This document shows, in pieces, positions 39,391-52,412 of a DNA stretch of 64,000 nucleotides (positions within the stretch are counted from its first letter, which is position 1; each line of letters begins with the position of its first letter). The translations under genes and the position numbers were made by a program. The notes below the pieces were generated by a model that was given only the letters and a program-made list of their open reading frames with translations, had not been told where the DNA came from and did no database searches. The DNA is from Sphagnum compactum (taxonomy: Eukaryota; Bryophyta; Sphagnopsida; Sphagnales). The DNA lies in NCBI GenBank assembly GCA_965153455.1, contig OZ234496.1, positions 13,942,304 through 14,006,303 on the forward strand. The letters run 5' to 3'.

Positions 39391-40506
39391 CATTAGTTTG
39401 TGATTACTTGTGTAAATAAGTATGTACTTAAAGAAGAGGAGAATATGAAACCTTCAAGGTGTTAGAATTTATTAGTTTCAAAAAACGAATATAGATTAAG
39501 AGAACAATTGAGTTGTTGAAAAACATTTAGAAACTAAAAGAAGAGGAAAGAAAGCTCAAAAAGTTTTGCAATATCCCAAATGCTAGAGACCCAAAGTCAT
39601 GTCATTTGGGTGTCAACATTGAAGAGGAAAAAGTTCATGGGCTCTTCTTGCTCTTCTTCTTTTGAGTCTAGTTTCACTCATTGCAACTTCCAAAGGCTCC
39701 ACTATGGAAGTGACCAGCAAAAGATGCAAGTAGCAAGCAACTTAAAGAAAAAAAAAAGGATCTAGGAGCAATTTTCTAAAGAAGAAAACAAGGACAATGG
39801 AAATTTAGCTTTGTTAATAAATACGAAGCAAATAAGTTGGAAACATAGAACAAAAAACAATGGCACCCAAATTCTCCATTGCAAAAAATATCACAAAAAC
39901 TAACAATAGACATACACAAAATTCATGTTTTCATATTCAAAAGAAGTTGGAATGCTGGATTGGAGTGTCCCTTCCTTTTCTCCTTGTCAAGACAGATTTT
40001 TGGAGGCCAATTTGAAAGCTGGTAGGGTATACCCTAAACCCTATTAAGATGTCCTCCCCATCCAGCCATTGAAATTTGCTGCATAGTGTGTTTCTTCAGC
40101 CAAAAATAGTTGCCACTTTTGCTAAATCAAACAATTGAAAATAGAAATGTTTGGTAACAAGGTACATTGGGTGACACTGCAATATATCTATTGACAAGGT
40201 ACCCAAGGTAACAAGGTACATGCTTGTCAACCTGCTGCATGTCACTTGGATGACAGCCATAATCTTCCAGACAATAAGATTATGTTTTGTAATCTTCCAG
40301 GGTAGATAATGGTGCTGTATAAGCTTCCAAACTAGAAGATTATGTCTTACAGACAATGTTTCCATGTTTTGATTTCATGTTCCCATGTTCCACTCATGTT
40401 TTCAGAATGGTCCTGTTATGTTCCCATGTGGTGGTTCCCATGTTGTTATCATAGTTATTTCATGGCACATCATAATCATTCACCAAAGATGTTAAAGTAA
40501 AGATGA

Positions 40507-40593
40507 AACTATGGAATGGGCTGACCATTATGCTGGGTGCGCTGCCCGTGTAATAATGGGCATACTGGGCAGCTGCTTGCCCATTCCATAGTT
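40507..40593. repeat. 15-bp perfect inverted repeat, 57-base loop
   Basis: AACTATGGAATGGGC (40507-40521) is the exact complement of the segment at 40579-40593. Inside, TGCCC and GGGCA also face each other around GTGTAATAAT, so the transcript or single strand could fold into a branched hairpin. Confidence 0.85.
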
Positions 40594-41530
40594 CATAATA
40601 CTCCCCATGTGACAACTAGATCTAGAAGTCAAATCATACCAGACAAAGGATCTGGTTTCAGGATGTAAATCCTCACATGTAAGTTCCACATGGCATACAT
40701 ACATACACACATACATATATGCACCTGAAACCCACACCTTAAACCCTTCATGAAGTTCAGGTTGTTGAACACGGTTATCTTCCATTAAACCCAGTAATTG
40801 AATCATAACAATTTCTACCAATTTAGCATATACTACAATGCTGTAAGATGTTGCAACAAAAAGATAGTTGACTAATGATCTTCCTGCATGTTTTTGCCTA
40901 AGGGATTCATACTCTCAACATGACCCAAAGGCAGTTTCACATTGTTTTTCATTTGTCATTTCAAGAAGAAAATTTCTAAGCATCCACTTCACTGATCATA
41001 TTTCTATGTTGGAAATCATGACTGTAAATTGTATCACAAACCCAACACTGAAATCTGCAGGATTAAGCAGTTCCAGACACCCAGGATTTTCTCTCACCAT
41101 TATTCTTAGGATGTGCAGTGTCCATGGCAGATTTGTGCTTTAGCACACCTCTACTGTTGAACATACATACCTACATCTCAATAGAATTTACAGAAAGTCA
41201 ACATCTGGAATATGAAAATTCAGAGGAGGTGGATAACCTCAGAATTTTGTACCTCATTCCCAGTTCAGAGGTACCAATTGGTCATTATAAATGCTAATCC
41301 TAAACCGTATATACCTCTAGAAACCAGCTACTGCCATCAAGCCTGACAAATAGCACTCTTCGACATTTGTTCCTTGTTGCATTTACAATGTCAGTCTCAA
41401 AATTGAAACCCTTGCAAGGCCTGGGCACCACGGTTATTTCCCTCCAGCAGGACACTTCCAAGCTCACACTTTTCATCACTGGGCCTCCTCCATTCATGTC
41501 GCCAAAAAGTGACTGAACAAAAAACCTTGC

Positions 41531-44500
41531 CTAAACAAATGTCCATTCACCAGATACTGTTGGTGATGGCTGCCTTGCCCCATCACCTGTGAAAGCTCTC
41601 GCCTGCTTCTTTTCAAACAAGGAAGTTTTAACTTCGAAGATGCGTGAGATAATGTTTCCAAGATTCTCGCCTTTCAGGAACTGGGTGGCTTGTTGATTGT
41701 CATAAGACTTTCTGGATAAGAGACTATCAAATTCAGTTAACTTTATGGGCTCAGGAGAACCCTTCATCTTTTCCTCAAAGGGACTGCTGACTTCAGTGTA
41801 GATTACTTCAGGTTCTACAGGCTCTTCTGGCAGGGGAGCATTGAATGCTGTCTCCATTACCTCATAGACCTGCAAATGTTTTTGTCATATCTTCAATCTG
41901 TACATGCCCAAAGGCTGCTATAAAGAAAACATAGAGCAGAGAGCAGCTGGCATTCTTCTGATGGAAAATCATCACTTTCAACATTGAACCTAGGCATAAA
42001 TACAACAGTTCACCAAGCTGCATGTCTCATGACATGGGAAACTGAAGGAGCTTATATACCTCACAAAGGTGCTCGAGCTTAGATGTACTCATCCCACGAG
42101 TACAGGTAGTCACAATGTAATCAGTGCACTCTCTCAAACACTGAGCAACATTATCCCTCTTGGCAGCAGGGGCAGCTTCTGCAATTGCAAATCCTGCACT
42201 TAGCTGCAAATAGAAAGACACAACACAGTTACAGATTTGTCCAGAGCAAAAGACTCAATTAAATTCATTGTTCAATCAGTTCAAACAACCAATCTTCACG
42301 AATGCTTCTTACAGATGGCAACCAAACATGCACATAATTGAGGATCTGGATATCTTTTGAAGAATATCAAGGAATATGGAAGTCTCAAGAAAGAAGAAAA
42401 CTCACTGCAGCGGTAAAGAGTTGCTCAAAGAGATCAGAAGGAGCCAGACTCTCCAGAGCAAGAAGAGTGCTTTCACTGCTCCACCAATCCCAACAGAACC
42501 ATGACATCTGATTAGCACTTCACAACTTTAAAAGCTTTTAAAGTTGATGCCATCATGGTCCTTCCACTCCAACCTAGAAAGGAAGTCCTAACCATTTTTG
42601 CAAGCAGACAGGTTGGGCACACATGCAACTCACCCAGCAAGCTCTTCATCAAACAAGGGTGCCTGTTTGACTGCTGGCACTGGTTTTGCGGAAGCCCATA
42701 GTTCTTGCCACAAGTTCCCTGTTCATGATAACACAACCAACAAAGTATAATTTGAACTGTAAAAAAGCCATGCTCAAGGTGCCCCCCAGAAGCTATGCAA
42801 CCCCAGCATTTCTGACCCACAAAAAGCCAACAAACAAATCTAAGAATATGGGGAAAACCAAGTACCTTCACATTGCATCCGCACACTAAGATAGCCTCGG
42901 ATTGCCATGTCTTCTCCACCTTCTTCCTGACATTCAGGAATCATTTCACCTGACCCTGGCTCCTCCCTCCAATCCAAGGGAGAATACCAACGAACAAAAT
43001 CTTCCAAAATACAGCCTGGATTTGCAGCCTGATTTGCAGCCAAAGAGAAACTATGAGATGGTAATCAAATATAGAAAGCTGAAAAGTAAACTTTAAACTT
43101 GGTCAATACAAACAGTCAACATGTCCAAGCTTTCACACTATATAAGACTCAGTGATGAAAGGTTGTTCCCATGCTGTTCAGATCCTTCGATTGCATATAA
43201 TTCCAGAACCTCTTATGAGTGGACAAATATGGAAATTTTTTGGAGCTGTTAAGCAAGTTTGTCTGTAAGGACCTTAAAAGCTTGCATATCAGAGAGGAGC
43301 TGTGAACAGCCTGCACCCACACTACAGCCAGAAAAACCACAACAAAAAGAACAAGTCAGATACATTGTATGGTAACACACTGGTTTCATACAAACTTCAC
43401 ATGTCAATAGACATGGCAACTCTTTTCCACAGTTTTTATGTTGCCCTAGAAACTTGCTAACCTACCTTCTAGTGCGAAGAATAAGTTCCTCTGTTTCTCG
43501 TATCGCATCCTCTGTCATCACAGGGTTTTCCTGTAAAATCAGGCGACAATTATATTGACATCTGAAAACAAACTTGTCACTAGTTAGATAACAGATTGGA
43601 GAAGGAAAAGAACCAGACCATGGTTCAATGAATTAGAATCATGGTTACAAAGGCACACAACAGTGATCACCAAGAGCTCAGTATTTATGGTGCAAATTTA
43701 GAGGCACAAACCAGGACTACGATAACAATGGTAGCACAGAACAAAAAATGGATATGGAACCCAAAATGTGCACCCAAAGTCTCTGTTGTACAGAGTGGTC
43801 TGTTAGGTGATCCAGGGTGCAAAATAGGGTACTATCCTATATTTCAGCCAGGTGTTTATAAAGTCCCTGGTGGAAAGCGGCTTATGACTGTTCAAACAAG
43901 GAAGATGTATTGAACCAGGCAAACAATTAGATGATTGTATAGAAGGGAAATGTACAAATTCAAATGTTTGTTGAAAGGGCAGAAAACTTGCAGGAAAACA
44001 TAGCATCTCAAAATGAGACACACTAAAAGAGCAACAGAATATATCCATGAGATTCATAGAGAAAACTCCAATAACATACTTGGAAGGTAGCAGTGTCAGT
44101 TTCAGGCTCAACCAAAACAAACATGACAAGAATGAGTGCAGGCATAACCTTGTGAGTGTCACTCACAAACTATCAATCACCACAGACTGTTATGGCAGTT
44201 AGCCATGCCATTCCAGAAGCAATAGGAAGATTCAGTCGTAACATCCACTAGCACTCAAGCAGTACTAAAATAGAACACTGGGACAGAACATAAGTCAAAC
44301 CAGAATAGACTCAAAGACCATCTCAGGCACTTTAACAAAGGAGCAGAACTCCCTACCTGTGTAATAGGTGAATATACAGGTTCCCCAGTCTCCAACATTT
44401 GTAGGTCTGCTGCTGGGAAATCTGCCCCAAGCCTAAGCTTCAGTTCTCCAGATTTTGTCTTTGCAAACAACATGGTTGGATGAGCACCAGTAAGCAAAGC

Positions 44501-47500
44501 AAGGGAAGACAACCCATTGTCACATGTTTGAGATCCAACTCCTTGTCCATGAGATCCATATTCACTCAGGGTGTCTAAAGCAGCTAGATCTGCAATCCTT
44601 CGCTTGCGCCTAGCAATGCAGCAGTTTATAAGTTGCAACTGTTGGTGCAACAGACAGTAGCAGAGTTCAGGGTTTGCATCAACTGGCATTCGAGAAATTG
44701 GTTGCCCTTCCAACCAACGACGCCAGAGCTGCATTCAATGTAGATCAAACCCACAAATCAATCAAAACAATGATAGAGGGTCCACAGTTTCTACTTGCAT
44801 CATCCTGTGGGGATAAAGACATAGCTGATAACATTTGAATATATGTACACCAGCTGAAGCTAGAGTAACTCATCAGACCTCCTTTCAAAGAAATGCACAT
44901 ACCTCTTTGATCACTTCTAGCCAAAACTCAGCCATCAACTGCTCAGTTTTTATTCCTGCCATAATTTCAGCCAGCTGGGCAACAAAGCTGTCAGGTGGAG
45001 CCCCATGAACTTCTTCTGGGAGTTTTGGACCTCCCAAAGGAGAGAGTTTGTTTTCTTCTCTCTCTTCATGTTGTGTATCTGCAGAGAATCCAACTGGATG
45101 TCAGGAATTATGAGACAAAAAAGAAACATCTGAACATGACCAAATTTCCTGCCTATCAAACCTTTGGGTTTTATCACCATAGAAAGCAACTACATGACAA
45201 GGTACTAGTTCTAACTCCATTTTGTGATCAGAAAGTGCAGTACAGCATCAAATCAAGGTACCTGCATCAAAGAGGGACCATAATAATGTAGTGCCAAAAC
45301 CATTGCCTTTTGAACTCCTGAGCTTGCTGTCCTTGTCCCTGGTGCTCAGCTTTTTCATGGTCACAAAGCCAGAAACTAAGGCAGACCAGTCCCCACTGTT
45401 GGAAGTGTTGTCTCGGTCCAGCATTCGTCCACCTTGCATTGCCAGCTCTTGCATACTTCTCACTGATCTGCCCACCCTGCATTGAAAATTCAGCCATGGT
45501 CTATGGTTCAGGTTGGGAAATAGGATGTAAGGTATTGGATCCACAGCATCAATTTTAGAACTAAGTTTCTGGGTGAAACCAGGAGTGATTCTGAGATTAC
45601 AGAAGGTATGCAATGCATAGGTAGGCAGACATTTGCAAAAATCAGAGGACTGACATAGTTGTGAGGTTGGACAAGCCATCACCTGCAACAAAAAACAGTG
45701 GGCTTACTCTATAGCAGCAGCAAGGCGCCGCACAATCATTGATGGGGGAATGGCAACAACAGAAAATGCTTCCTTATATGCCTCCTCCTCTAGGGGATCC
45801 TTCCTCAGACTCTGGAAAAGCCACAACCTATCAGAGGTTGAAACAGGTGTCCATGTGGTCCCATTTTCATAATGTGCATTTTTATCTGAAAAAGTCAACT
45901 CCTCATTCCACTCACATCACACCTCCTAAAATACCATTACAAATCACAAGAAGATATATATGAGATTGCAGAGGAATCTCCACAATGACATTTTAAAGGT
46001 AACCGTTATGTCAGTTCCAACCAAACCAAAACAAAAATGACAAGTATGAGTCCCATCATAACCTGCTGACTGTAATACACAAATTCTCAGAGCATCACTG
46101 GCATCATGCATGGCAGTTATGAGCTGCCACTAGTGCTGACTGCCTTCATCAGGCCCTGACAGTGTGTGTAAAAGATCATATGACAATCTCCTCAAATTTA
46201 GACCAAACAATTATACAAAACTTTGCACTGTGAGTTTTTGCTGCAGTTCTGGAAGCAGTGGCAGACTCAATCATGATGTTGGCTGGTACTCAAGAGACAG
46301 AACTAACTAAGAAAGTCAATAATATCCTCAATCAAGCTGCAACAAGCTCGTAAGGGTGAGCTTGAATTCATTCTAGTTTGCTCCTAAGCAAGCATTTCAG
46401 CCTAGGTGTGTAGAGGCCTATGTAGAGGTCAGTGGTTCAGGCCTCCTGCATCCTGACCATATCCTTTATGCACAATACCAGTGACTACTTAGATGTAGGA
46501 CATCCACTTTAGCAACTGGGAAACATATATATGAGATTCCAGAGAGAGCTCTGCAAATGTTTGAAGTTACAGGCTATGTGAGTTCAGGCCAAACCAAAAC
46601 AAACACAACAAGATTGATTGCAGTCATACACTTCTGATCACTTGCAAAGTATCAGATCATCACCTTCATCATAAATGGTAGTTACTAGCTGCCATTACTC
46701 TCCATTTGCTTCACCAACTCTCAGTTGTGTGTCTAGATACCCCAACAAATGGTTTGAAGTAACCCACAAACCAGAACTGAGAAGACCCAATCCTGAGATC
46801 AAGAATGTTTCCAACAAAATGCAACAAAGAGAGATACAGAAAAATAAGAGTGAAGCAATAACACCTAATGGAGGAAAACAACAGACAGAACTAGTCCAAC
46901 ATAAAAATGGATCTCTGTACACACATGCAATCCCAGGTCTCCTCATGATAGAAACGTGTAGTCTATGTTTAGCCTGGAGTCCAAAAAACCATGGTTGTAG
47001 TATCAGGGTGCATACCTCAGCTCCAATACCCCCAAACACCAGTCTTCGTTCAAGATTTGACCAGCTCTTAGCAACAGCGTTTTCACACTCTCCATCAATG
47101 ACCTCCTGCCGTATGGACTTCACAGCCATGTAATACCGATGCCAGAACTCTTGCTCCTTCATTTTCTTTGGGACATACTGGAACCAGAGGTCTCTCAAGC
47201 CTTCATCAAACTGCAAATGAACAGGAGAAAGGTGCTGAGAAGTTCCACAACAAAATCAAGCTATTATTCTCTCCACTCGGGTCTCCAAAAATTATTGAGA
47301 TGACACAAATCTTCACCAGAGACAGCCATGTTCTGCATGAAGTTTCTGCACACACTACATCTAGCTTCAAGCACTCTAGCCAACAGTTTTAAAAGACTTT
47401 CATGTCTGGCAACCACCCACAGTCCACAACCACATTTTCTGAGCTCTTTTCAATTATCAGTTCAGGAATGATGCAGAGCCCCAAGGTCATCACACCATTA

Positions 47501-49285
47501 AGAACATGTTGAGAATATTAACACAACTTCAGCTGAAACAAAGAAAAAAGAAAACCAAAAAAAGCATAGCATATGTAACAGCGACAGCTTAATTTCAGTT
47601 GTAAAGCATAGATATCCATACCTCCAGAATATGGCCAACAGAGGACATGGCAGTGCGCATGTCAATGTACTGATGCTCATCATATACCTTCCCTAAGAAA
47701 TCCTCTGGCCTCTGCAAACCACAACAGAGATGGAAAGACTTAGTTGACATAAAGTTCAAAGTGATTATTCTGACGTGCCTGGAGAAAGGTGCTCTGTCAT
47801 TGACCAGACATTCACAACCATGCACCCAATAGCTGGACCCTTACCTTAGATAGTTCAAGAATCCGGGTCTTAAACTCTGCCTCATGACATTTCTCAGATT
47901 CATCTTTTGGAGTCCAAGGCAACTCCATCTTGCCGTTGCCATCTGCAATCAAATTTGGACCTTCTGTTAGGCCACAAGAAAGACAATTGAATCATTCCCC
48001 TCCCATCAGAAATTGGGAAAATGCACTGCGATAGCTGTCTGCCATTGCCCTAGGCTACGATACAACATAGGCATCTCCAGTGAAAGCCTTACACTGTCTG
48101 ACACAAACCAAAATCTTTCATGACAGCAAATGATGACAGAGTTGATAGCAATGAATTTCAGAACAACCAGTCATTACTGAAACAAGCATCATGCATAGTA
48201 GCTCACTTGGATGGAATTTCCCACTATGTCGAGTTCCATTGTCTGGGGTGGGGGCCCTCCCAAAGTCCACCTTGATGTCTGCTTTTATTTCTGTAAGCAC
48301 TCGCTCAGCTTTTGCAGCAGCATTCTGCAATGCTGATCACAAAGACAAGAAATTATTCACTAGCAAGACATATCCAAGGTTGCATGACAAACAACCAAGA
48401 GGGTACACTTCCCTGCATCCAATCCAGAGAGAAAGTCAAGAGGCATAGCAAGATTTGAATATGAGTATGCCTCTTGCTCCAACTTTTACTCCAGAATTGG
48501 ATCCTGTGCTTAGGAAAGTACTGGAGAAGTTAAGGGGCTCTACATATGCTGCTTACAAACAAGATTGGAAGTTCATGTGCCTGCAATCATGCAATGTGCA
48601 GATTCTATCTGCCTCAATGGACTGGACATAGGTGGTTGTCACTCATACTTCAGATCATTAGAGTACTAGTCATTAGAGTTATGAAGCAAAGGTCTCTCTG
48701 TGTACTGTTGCTCCTGTTGAAGCACCTCTGATCCCTAACCCTAATTACTGCACATAGCAATATCTTTGGAAACTCTTTTCACTTGTATGTCATCTATGTT
48801 CAACATATCTTGCCTCTGCAAGAACAGAAAGCTGCAGAAACCCAGATAGCAGGATAATAGCTCTGTCAATGTCCTGCATCTACTGGAATCTGAGTGAGTA
48901 AACCAGAAGAGGTACTTCTTGGGCTGCAGTGTTCAGTGTCAGTAGGTGACCCTGGACCCCACAATTGTAAATTTGTTCATATGTCATGATGCCATTGCAC
49001 ATCTTCTTCTGTATGGTAAGAAGATTTGAATAGTGGTGACCAGAATTTAGGTGAACCCTGAATTGCATTCAAGGATTTGAGGGCAATCTTAATGACTAGG
49101 GTTTACAGCATTTGGAAATTTGGCCTGAAAGAGGTGGCAATTCAGGCTCTTGTATCGTCTGCAACAATTTCTGGTTCGACAATTGGGCAATACATATGAG
49201 CCAGACCATAGGACAGCGGAAGGGGGGGGTGGGGAGCGAATCTTATACCTGATTTCGCTTTTGAAACCAAGGAGGAGGATTCCAT
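41531..49285 (-). CDS. Rab3 GTPase-activating protein catalytic subunit (Rab3GAP1-like)
   Basis: Homolog of the catalytic subunit of the Rab3GAP complex, which acts on Rab GTPases in membrane traffic and autophagy. Minus-strand exons: 49285-49249, 48332-48207, 47942-47845, 47711-47622, 47210-47016, 45910-45708, 45476-45262, 45078-44903, 44728-44357, 43530-43466, 43321-43273, 43028-42866, 42718-42634, 42475-42406, 42203-42060 and 41869-41531. This gives 808 residues with phase closing at every junction. Family blocks: CYCLLHQQLQLINCCIARRK (about 403-422), ILEDFVRWYSPLDW (549-562, a conserved Arg-containing segment) and LWASAKPVPAVKQAPLFDEE, then the helical C-terminal region ending SPTVSGEWTFV. 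The N-terminus (MESSSLVSKAKSALQNAAAK) is a short plant-type leader. Shorter than animal Rab3GAP1 (about 980 residues). The least certain junction is the start of exon 6. The small first exons rest on phase and plausibility. Confidence 0.9.
44035..44210 (+). repeat. Dispersed ~170-bp repeat, copy 2 (Rab3GAP intron 9)
   Basis: Begins ATATCCATGAGATTCATAGAG and ends GGCAGTTAGCCATGCCA. It contains CAACCAAAACAAACATGACA and AGAATGAGTGCAG and the phrase GTGTCACTCACAAACTATCA. It aligns by eye over its whole length with copies 3 and 4. Confidence 0.75.
45952..46130 (+). repeat. Dispersed ~170-bp repeat, copy 3 (Rab3GAP intron 5)
   Basis: Begins ATATATATGAGATTGCAGAGG and ends GGCAGTTATGAGCTGCCA. It contains CAACCAAACCAAAACAAAAA and TGACAAGTATGAGTC. 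Same order of blocks as copies 2 and 4. Confidence 0.75.
46520..46696 (+). repeat. Dispersed ~170-bp repeat, copy 4 (Rab3GAP intron 5)
   Basis: Begins ACATATATATGAGATTCCAG and ends GGTAGTTACTAGCTGCCA. It contains GTTCAGGCCAAACCAAAACA and ATTGCAGTCATACACTTCTG. It lies 0.57 kb from copy 3 in the same intron and the same orientation. Confidence 0.75.
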
Positions 49286-51728
49286 CAGTCAGTCGCAGCG
49301 GTGGAGAGCAGCTTCACGGATTGACCTCAATTTTCACCACTTCCTAGTAACGGCCGCTGATCCGGATGATGAATAAGCAAATCAGATGACATGAATCAAA
49401 GATATATAAAAGGCAGATTACAGAGGCCGTACACAGGCATAACGCAAGCCAATTGTGCTATAAAAGAACGCATACAGGGGAAAAACGAATGGACAAGAGC
49501 AGATGGAGGAGGAGGCGTAGGACAAGAAGAAGAATACACATGGGAAAAGCGGAATACAACAAACAATATCATCGGCTCCGGAAGCGAGATAACCCCAGAC
49601 ATGAAGAAGAACAGCAGTAGTAGAATGAGGAATACCAAAAAGCAACGAAGCGAAAGAAAAAGTCGATAATAGGAAAAAGGCGGAAGTAAATAATAACAAT
49701 AATAACAAAAGCGGCAGTACAGCAAGAATCACGCAAAGGGGGATACATTAGGTCAGAAGGAGAAGAAACGCGGCATCATCATCGCCAAAAACAAGGCAGC
49801 CAATAAGACTCTTTTCAACAAACCGCAAAAGAAGAAGAAGAAGCTGGGAAAAAGTCAAGCGCAAAAGCATGAAGTTGGCGTTGAAAAAAGCGGGAGAATT
49901 CTTTTAGAAGACAGGTCCTACGGACTGAGAAATAGGTAAATAGCTTGTCGAGAGAAGGATTGAAATCACATGATATTACGTTATTGAAGAAAATGGGTGA
50001 AGAACATTACCGGCAGCGGCATCCCTGATGGTAGGTACATATGAAGAATGATACGCAAGCAGGGACGGAGGGAGGGAGGCAGGGAGCAGGAGCAGCAGCA
50101 GGGCGAGACCTGGGAACAGGCGTCGTCACAGCGAAAGAAAGACGCGTGAGTCCGGGCTGCTTGCTGCACGTGGCCCAATGCCTTGGCACCAGCGCTTTGT
50201 CTTTTGTCGCACGTCAACTCCTCGGCCGCGTCCTGGCTCTAGGGCTTCCTTCTTCGCTCTCCTCAGACTATGCGTTTTTCCACATTCGCCCCCCCCCCCC
50301 CCCCTTCGTGTAGGTGAAGGGCCGGTGCGCTTGAGGGCGTTCCGCGTTTCGAGGGAGACCCAGGGCAGGTCTTGAGGCCGTTCCGTGTTTCCCAGGGCCG
50401 CATTTCCAGGGAGACCCAGAGATTTTTCTTGCCATTTCTTTCTCTTTTTTTCATTTCCAATTGAAGAGCCACCTAAGTCTTTTGTTGTAAGGGAGGTTCC
50501 TGTAGCATTGGGTTCGCCTGATTGAGGGAGGGCTGCCTGACAGCATGAGCCCATTGTTGTTCCTGAACATCAAGAGAACCCATGAGTACAGGAACCTCCA
50601 CTCCCACAATTGCCTTTTTTTCTCCCTTTTTTTTGGGGGACACATGAACATGTATTATTAGGAGGTGTGATGAAAAATGAAAGGATAAAATTCTATCTTG
50701 CTCGAACAGTACTATCAACTGCCAAAAGTAGAACACTTCAAAACTTTTAATAGATGATGAGATGGGAAAGGATGATGCAAAATGTGGTTGCTTTTTTTTC
50801 TTTGTTTTGTTTCTTGTAGGTTATGGAGAGTGGCAATTTTATTTTAGGTGATGCTCAATTTGTTGGGTGTTCTTCAATTTGGGTGGTGTTATTGCTTTTG
50901 TGTTGTTTTTTTGGTGGACTCACGTCCATTAAGGAGGAGGTGTTCCAAATGGAATAAGAGTTGCCAATTCAAAGATGGTTGCACCAAAGTTAAATGTTTT
51001 CAAAATTTCTTGTTGTTAAATGTTTGCGGATTGTTGTATGGTGGTGATTTTAGTTAGGATCTCAGGTTTTATGGATGGGGAGGAATGCCTCTCCATGGAA
51101 AACCTGATTCCTTGTTGAGGTTCTGTAATTTATTGTTACACCATGAGTTTCAATAGAAGAAATGCATGTTTAGATGTAAAGCTAAGGGTTGATGATCAAG
51201 GACATGATGATGAGTTGTAGGGATTTCAAAAGTGGTCACAAAAGCAATTCAATTGTGTTGTGCGTGGGTGTTTTTATAATTTGATTATGTGTAATAGTTT
51301 CGTGGCTAGGGAGTGAATACCCTTGTTATTGGGAACTCTGAAGTCGTATTTTGTTCCTATAAAACTTGGGTGATACGAGGAATTTAGTTGAATAGCATAG
51401 TATTGTCTTTGTCAAACTTCCTTAATGAGATTCTATGAGAAGTTGTTTGGAAAAGTCCTATATGTGAAAACCATAACTTGTGTTGAGAAAAACAAGTATT
51501 CTATTCTTTTTAAGACATTCAAAATTCTTGTTAAAGGGGTGTGTTCTTTTTTGTTTCTATAGGAACAAGATTGTTCAATATGGGGGTATGGGTGTTTGTG
51601 ACAAATGAGGAAACCACAAGTGACCAATTGAACTCATGAAAGTTGTCGTGTGCCCCTATGTCAACACCATAACCATCATTGTCACCACATTCACAACACA
51701 TAAAATAGAAATATTTTGAATGGTACAC
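49286..51728. other. Upstream region of the Rab3GAP gene, then intergenic DNA
   Basis: The first kilobase (about 49.3-50.4 kb) is GC-rich and purine-rich on the plus strand, and is the likely leader/promoter of the minus-strand Rab3GAP gene. A C run lies at 50289-50304. ORFs across 49.4-50.5 kb are composed of simple sequence or overlap each other in several frames, and I reject them. From 50.5 kb the DNA becomes AT-rich with no gene. The segment 51639-51745 is repeated, diverged, at 52010-52125 (CCTATGTCAAC, CACAACACATAA, GGTACACCACATCCAAA). Confidence 0.5.
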
Positions 51729-51815
51729 CACATCCAAACCAAAAATTGACACACCTATAGCAATGTGGGAATCCAAGCCCAAAACACAAAAAACCAAAAT
51801 ATTTGCATAATAAGA
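51729..51815. repeat. LTR-like terminal repeat, 3' side of the element
   Basis: The segment around CAATGTGGGAATCCAAGCCC followed by AAAACA, ACCAAAAT, ATTTGCATA and AAGAAAACT aligns with 56361-56450 (CAATGTATGAATCCAAGCCC, AAAACA, ACCAAAACATTTACATA). Same orientation, about 4.63 kb apart. Identity is high in the core and drops quickly outside. Confidence 0.5.
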
Positions 51816-52412
51816 AAACTACAAAATAAAAACTATGCTCTAAAACCTCAAATCACCAAAAGTGATTCGAGGTCACACAAGATGGGATTATATCTCTTGA
51901 AAAATAATTCAAACCCCATTCACTCTTGAACTGGTTCAAGATTAATTAATTAGCTTAATCAACCCAATTTATCCTTATTTAATTAGGACTTAACTGAATA
52001 GTTAAATTAACACACTTGATAGTTATTGTGTGTTCCTATGTCAACGCTTATAACCATCACTATCACCACACTCACAACACATAACACAACAATACCTTAA
52101 ATGGTACATCACATCCAAATTGCCCCTTATTTGGGGTTGAAATCCCCCTAAACCAAATAACATTATAGAATTACATGTTGAAAATCCACTATGGATGAAC
52201 ACTTTGATTCCAAAGCAAAAGGACCATTAGGCTAGGTGCAAATGTGAACCCCATTGTTAGTTGCATAGTTGTAATCCTTCAAATCCCCAACCAAATGTGA
52301 ATTACCATGGAAGAAAACCTTAGACTAATTTTACTATGTAACCTTAGGAACCTAAGTCTATTGGGTTCATTAAAGGTAAACCATTTGCCAATTGACACTT
52401 CTTCCATTGGTG

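Larger units (their letters stand above)
36331..41530. other. AT-rich intergenic DNA downstream of the Rab3GAP gene
   Basis: No coding sequence recognised. A copy of the 170-base dispersed repeat is at 39.2 kb and an inverted repeat at 40.5 kb. Around 40160-40350 short phrases are duplicated (AACAAGGTAC; AATCTTCCAGACAATAAGATTATG and relatives). The last few hundred bases (about 41.1-41.53 kb) are probably the 3' untranslated region of the Rab3GAP gene. Confidence 0.5.

Noticed and set aside
41300-41497. 65-codon minus-strand frame just past the Rab3GAP stop, considered as a 17th exon
   Set aside because: Exon 16 runs into a stop after a family-like C-terminal SPTVSGEWTFV, and no donor and acceptor pair of matching phase joins it to this frame. 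It is more likely 3' untranslated sequence.
47016-47210. Rab3GAP exon 5 read at first as a BSD domain of the TFIIH p62 subunit (EFWHRYYMAV)
   Set aside because: The following exons carry unmistakable Rab3GAP1 blocks (CCLLHQ-type, FVRWYSPLDW) in phase with this exon.
49396-50554. Cluster of overlapping 60-140 codon frames near the Rab3GAP promoter
   Set aside because: Several frames on both strands are open at once because the DNA is GC- and purine-biased; none resembles a protein and their ends do not fit splice sites.
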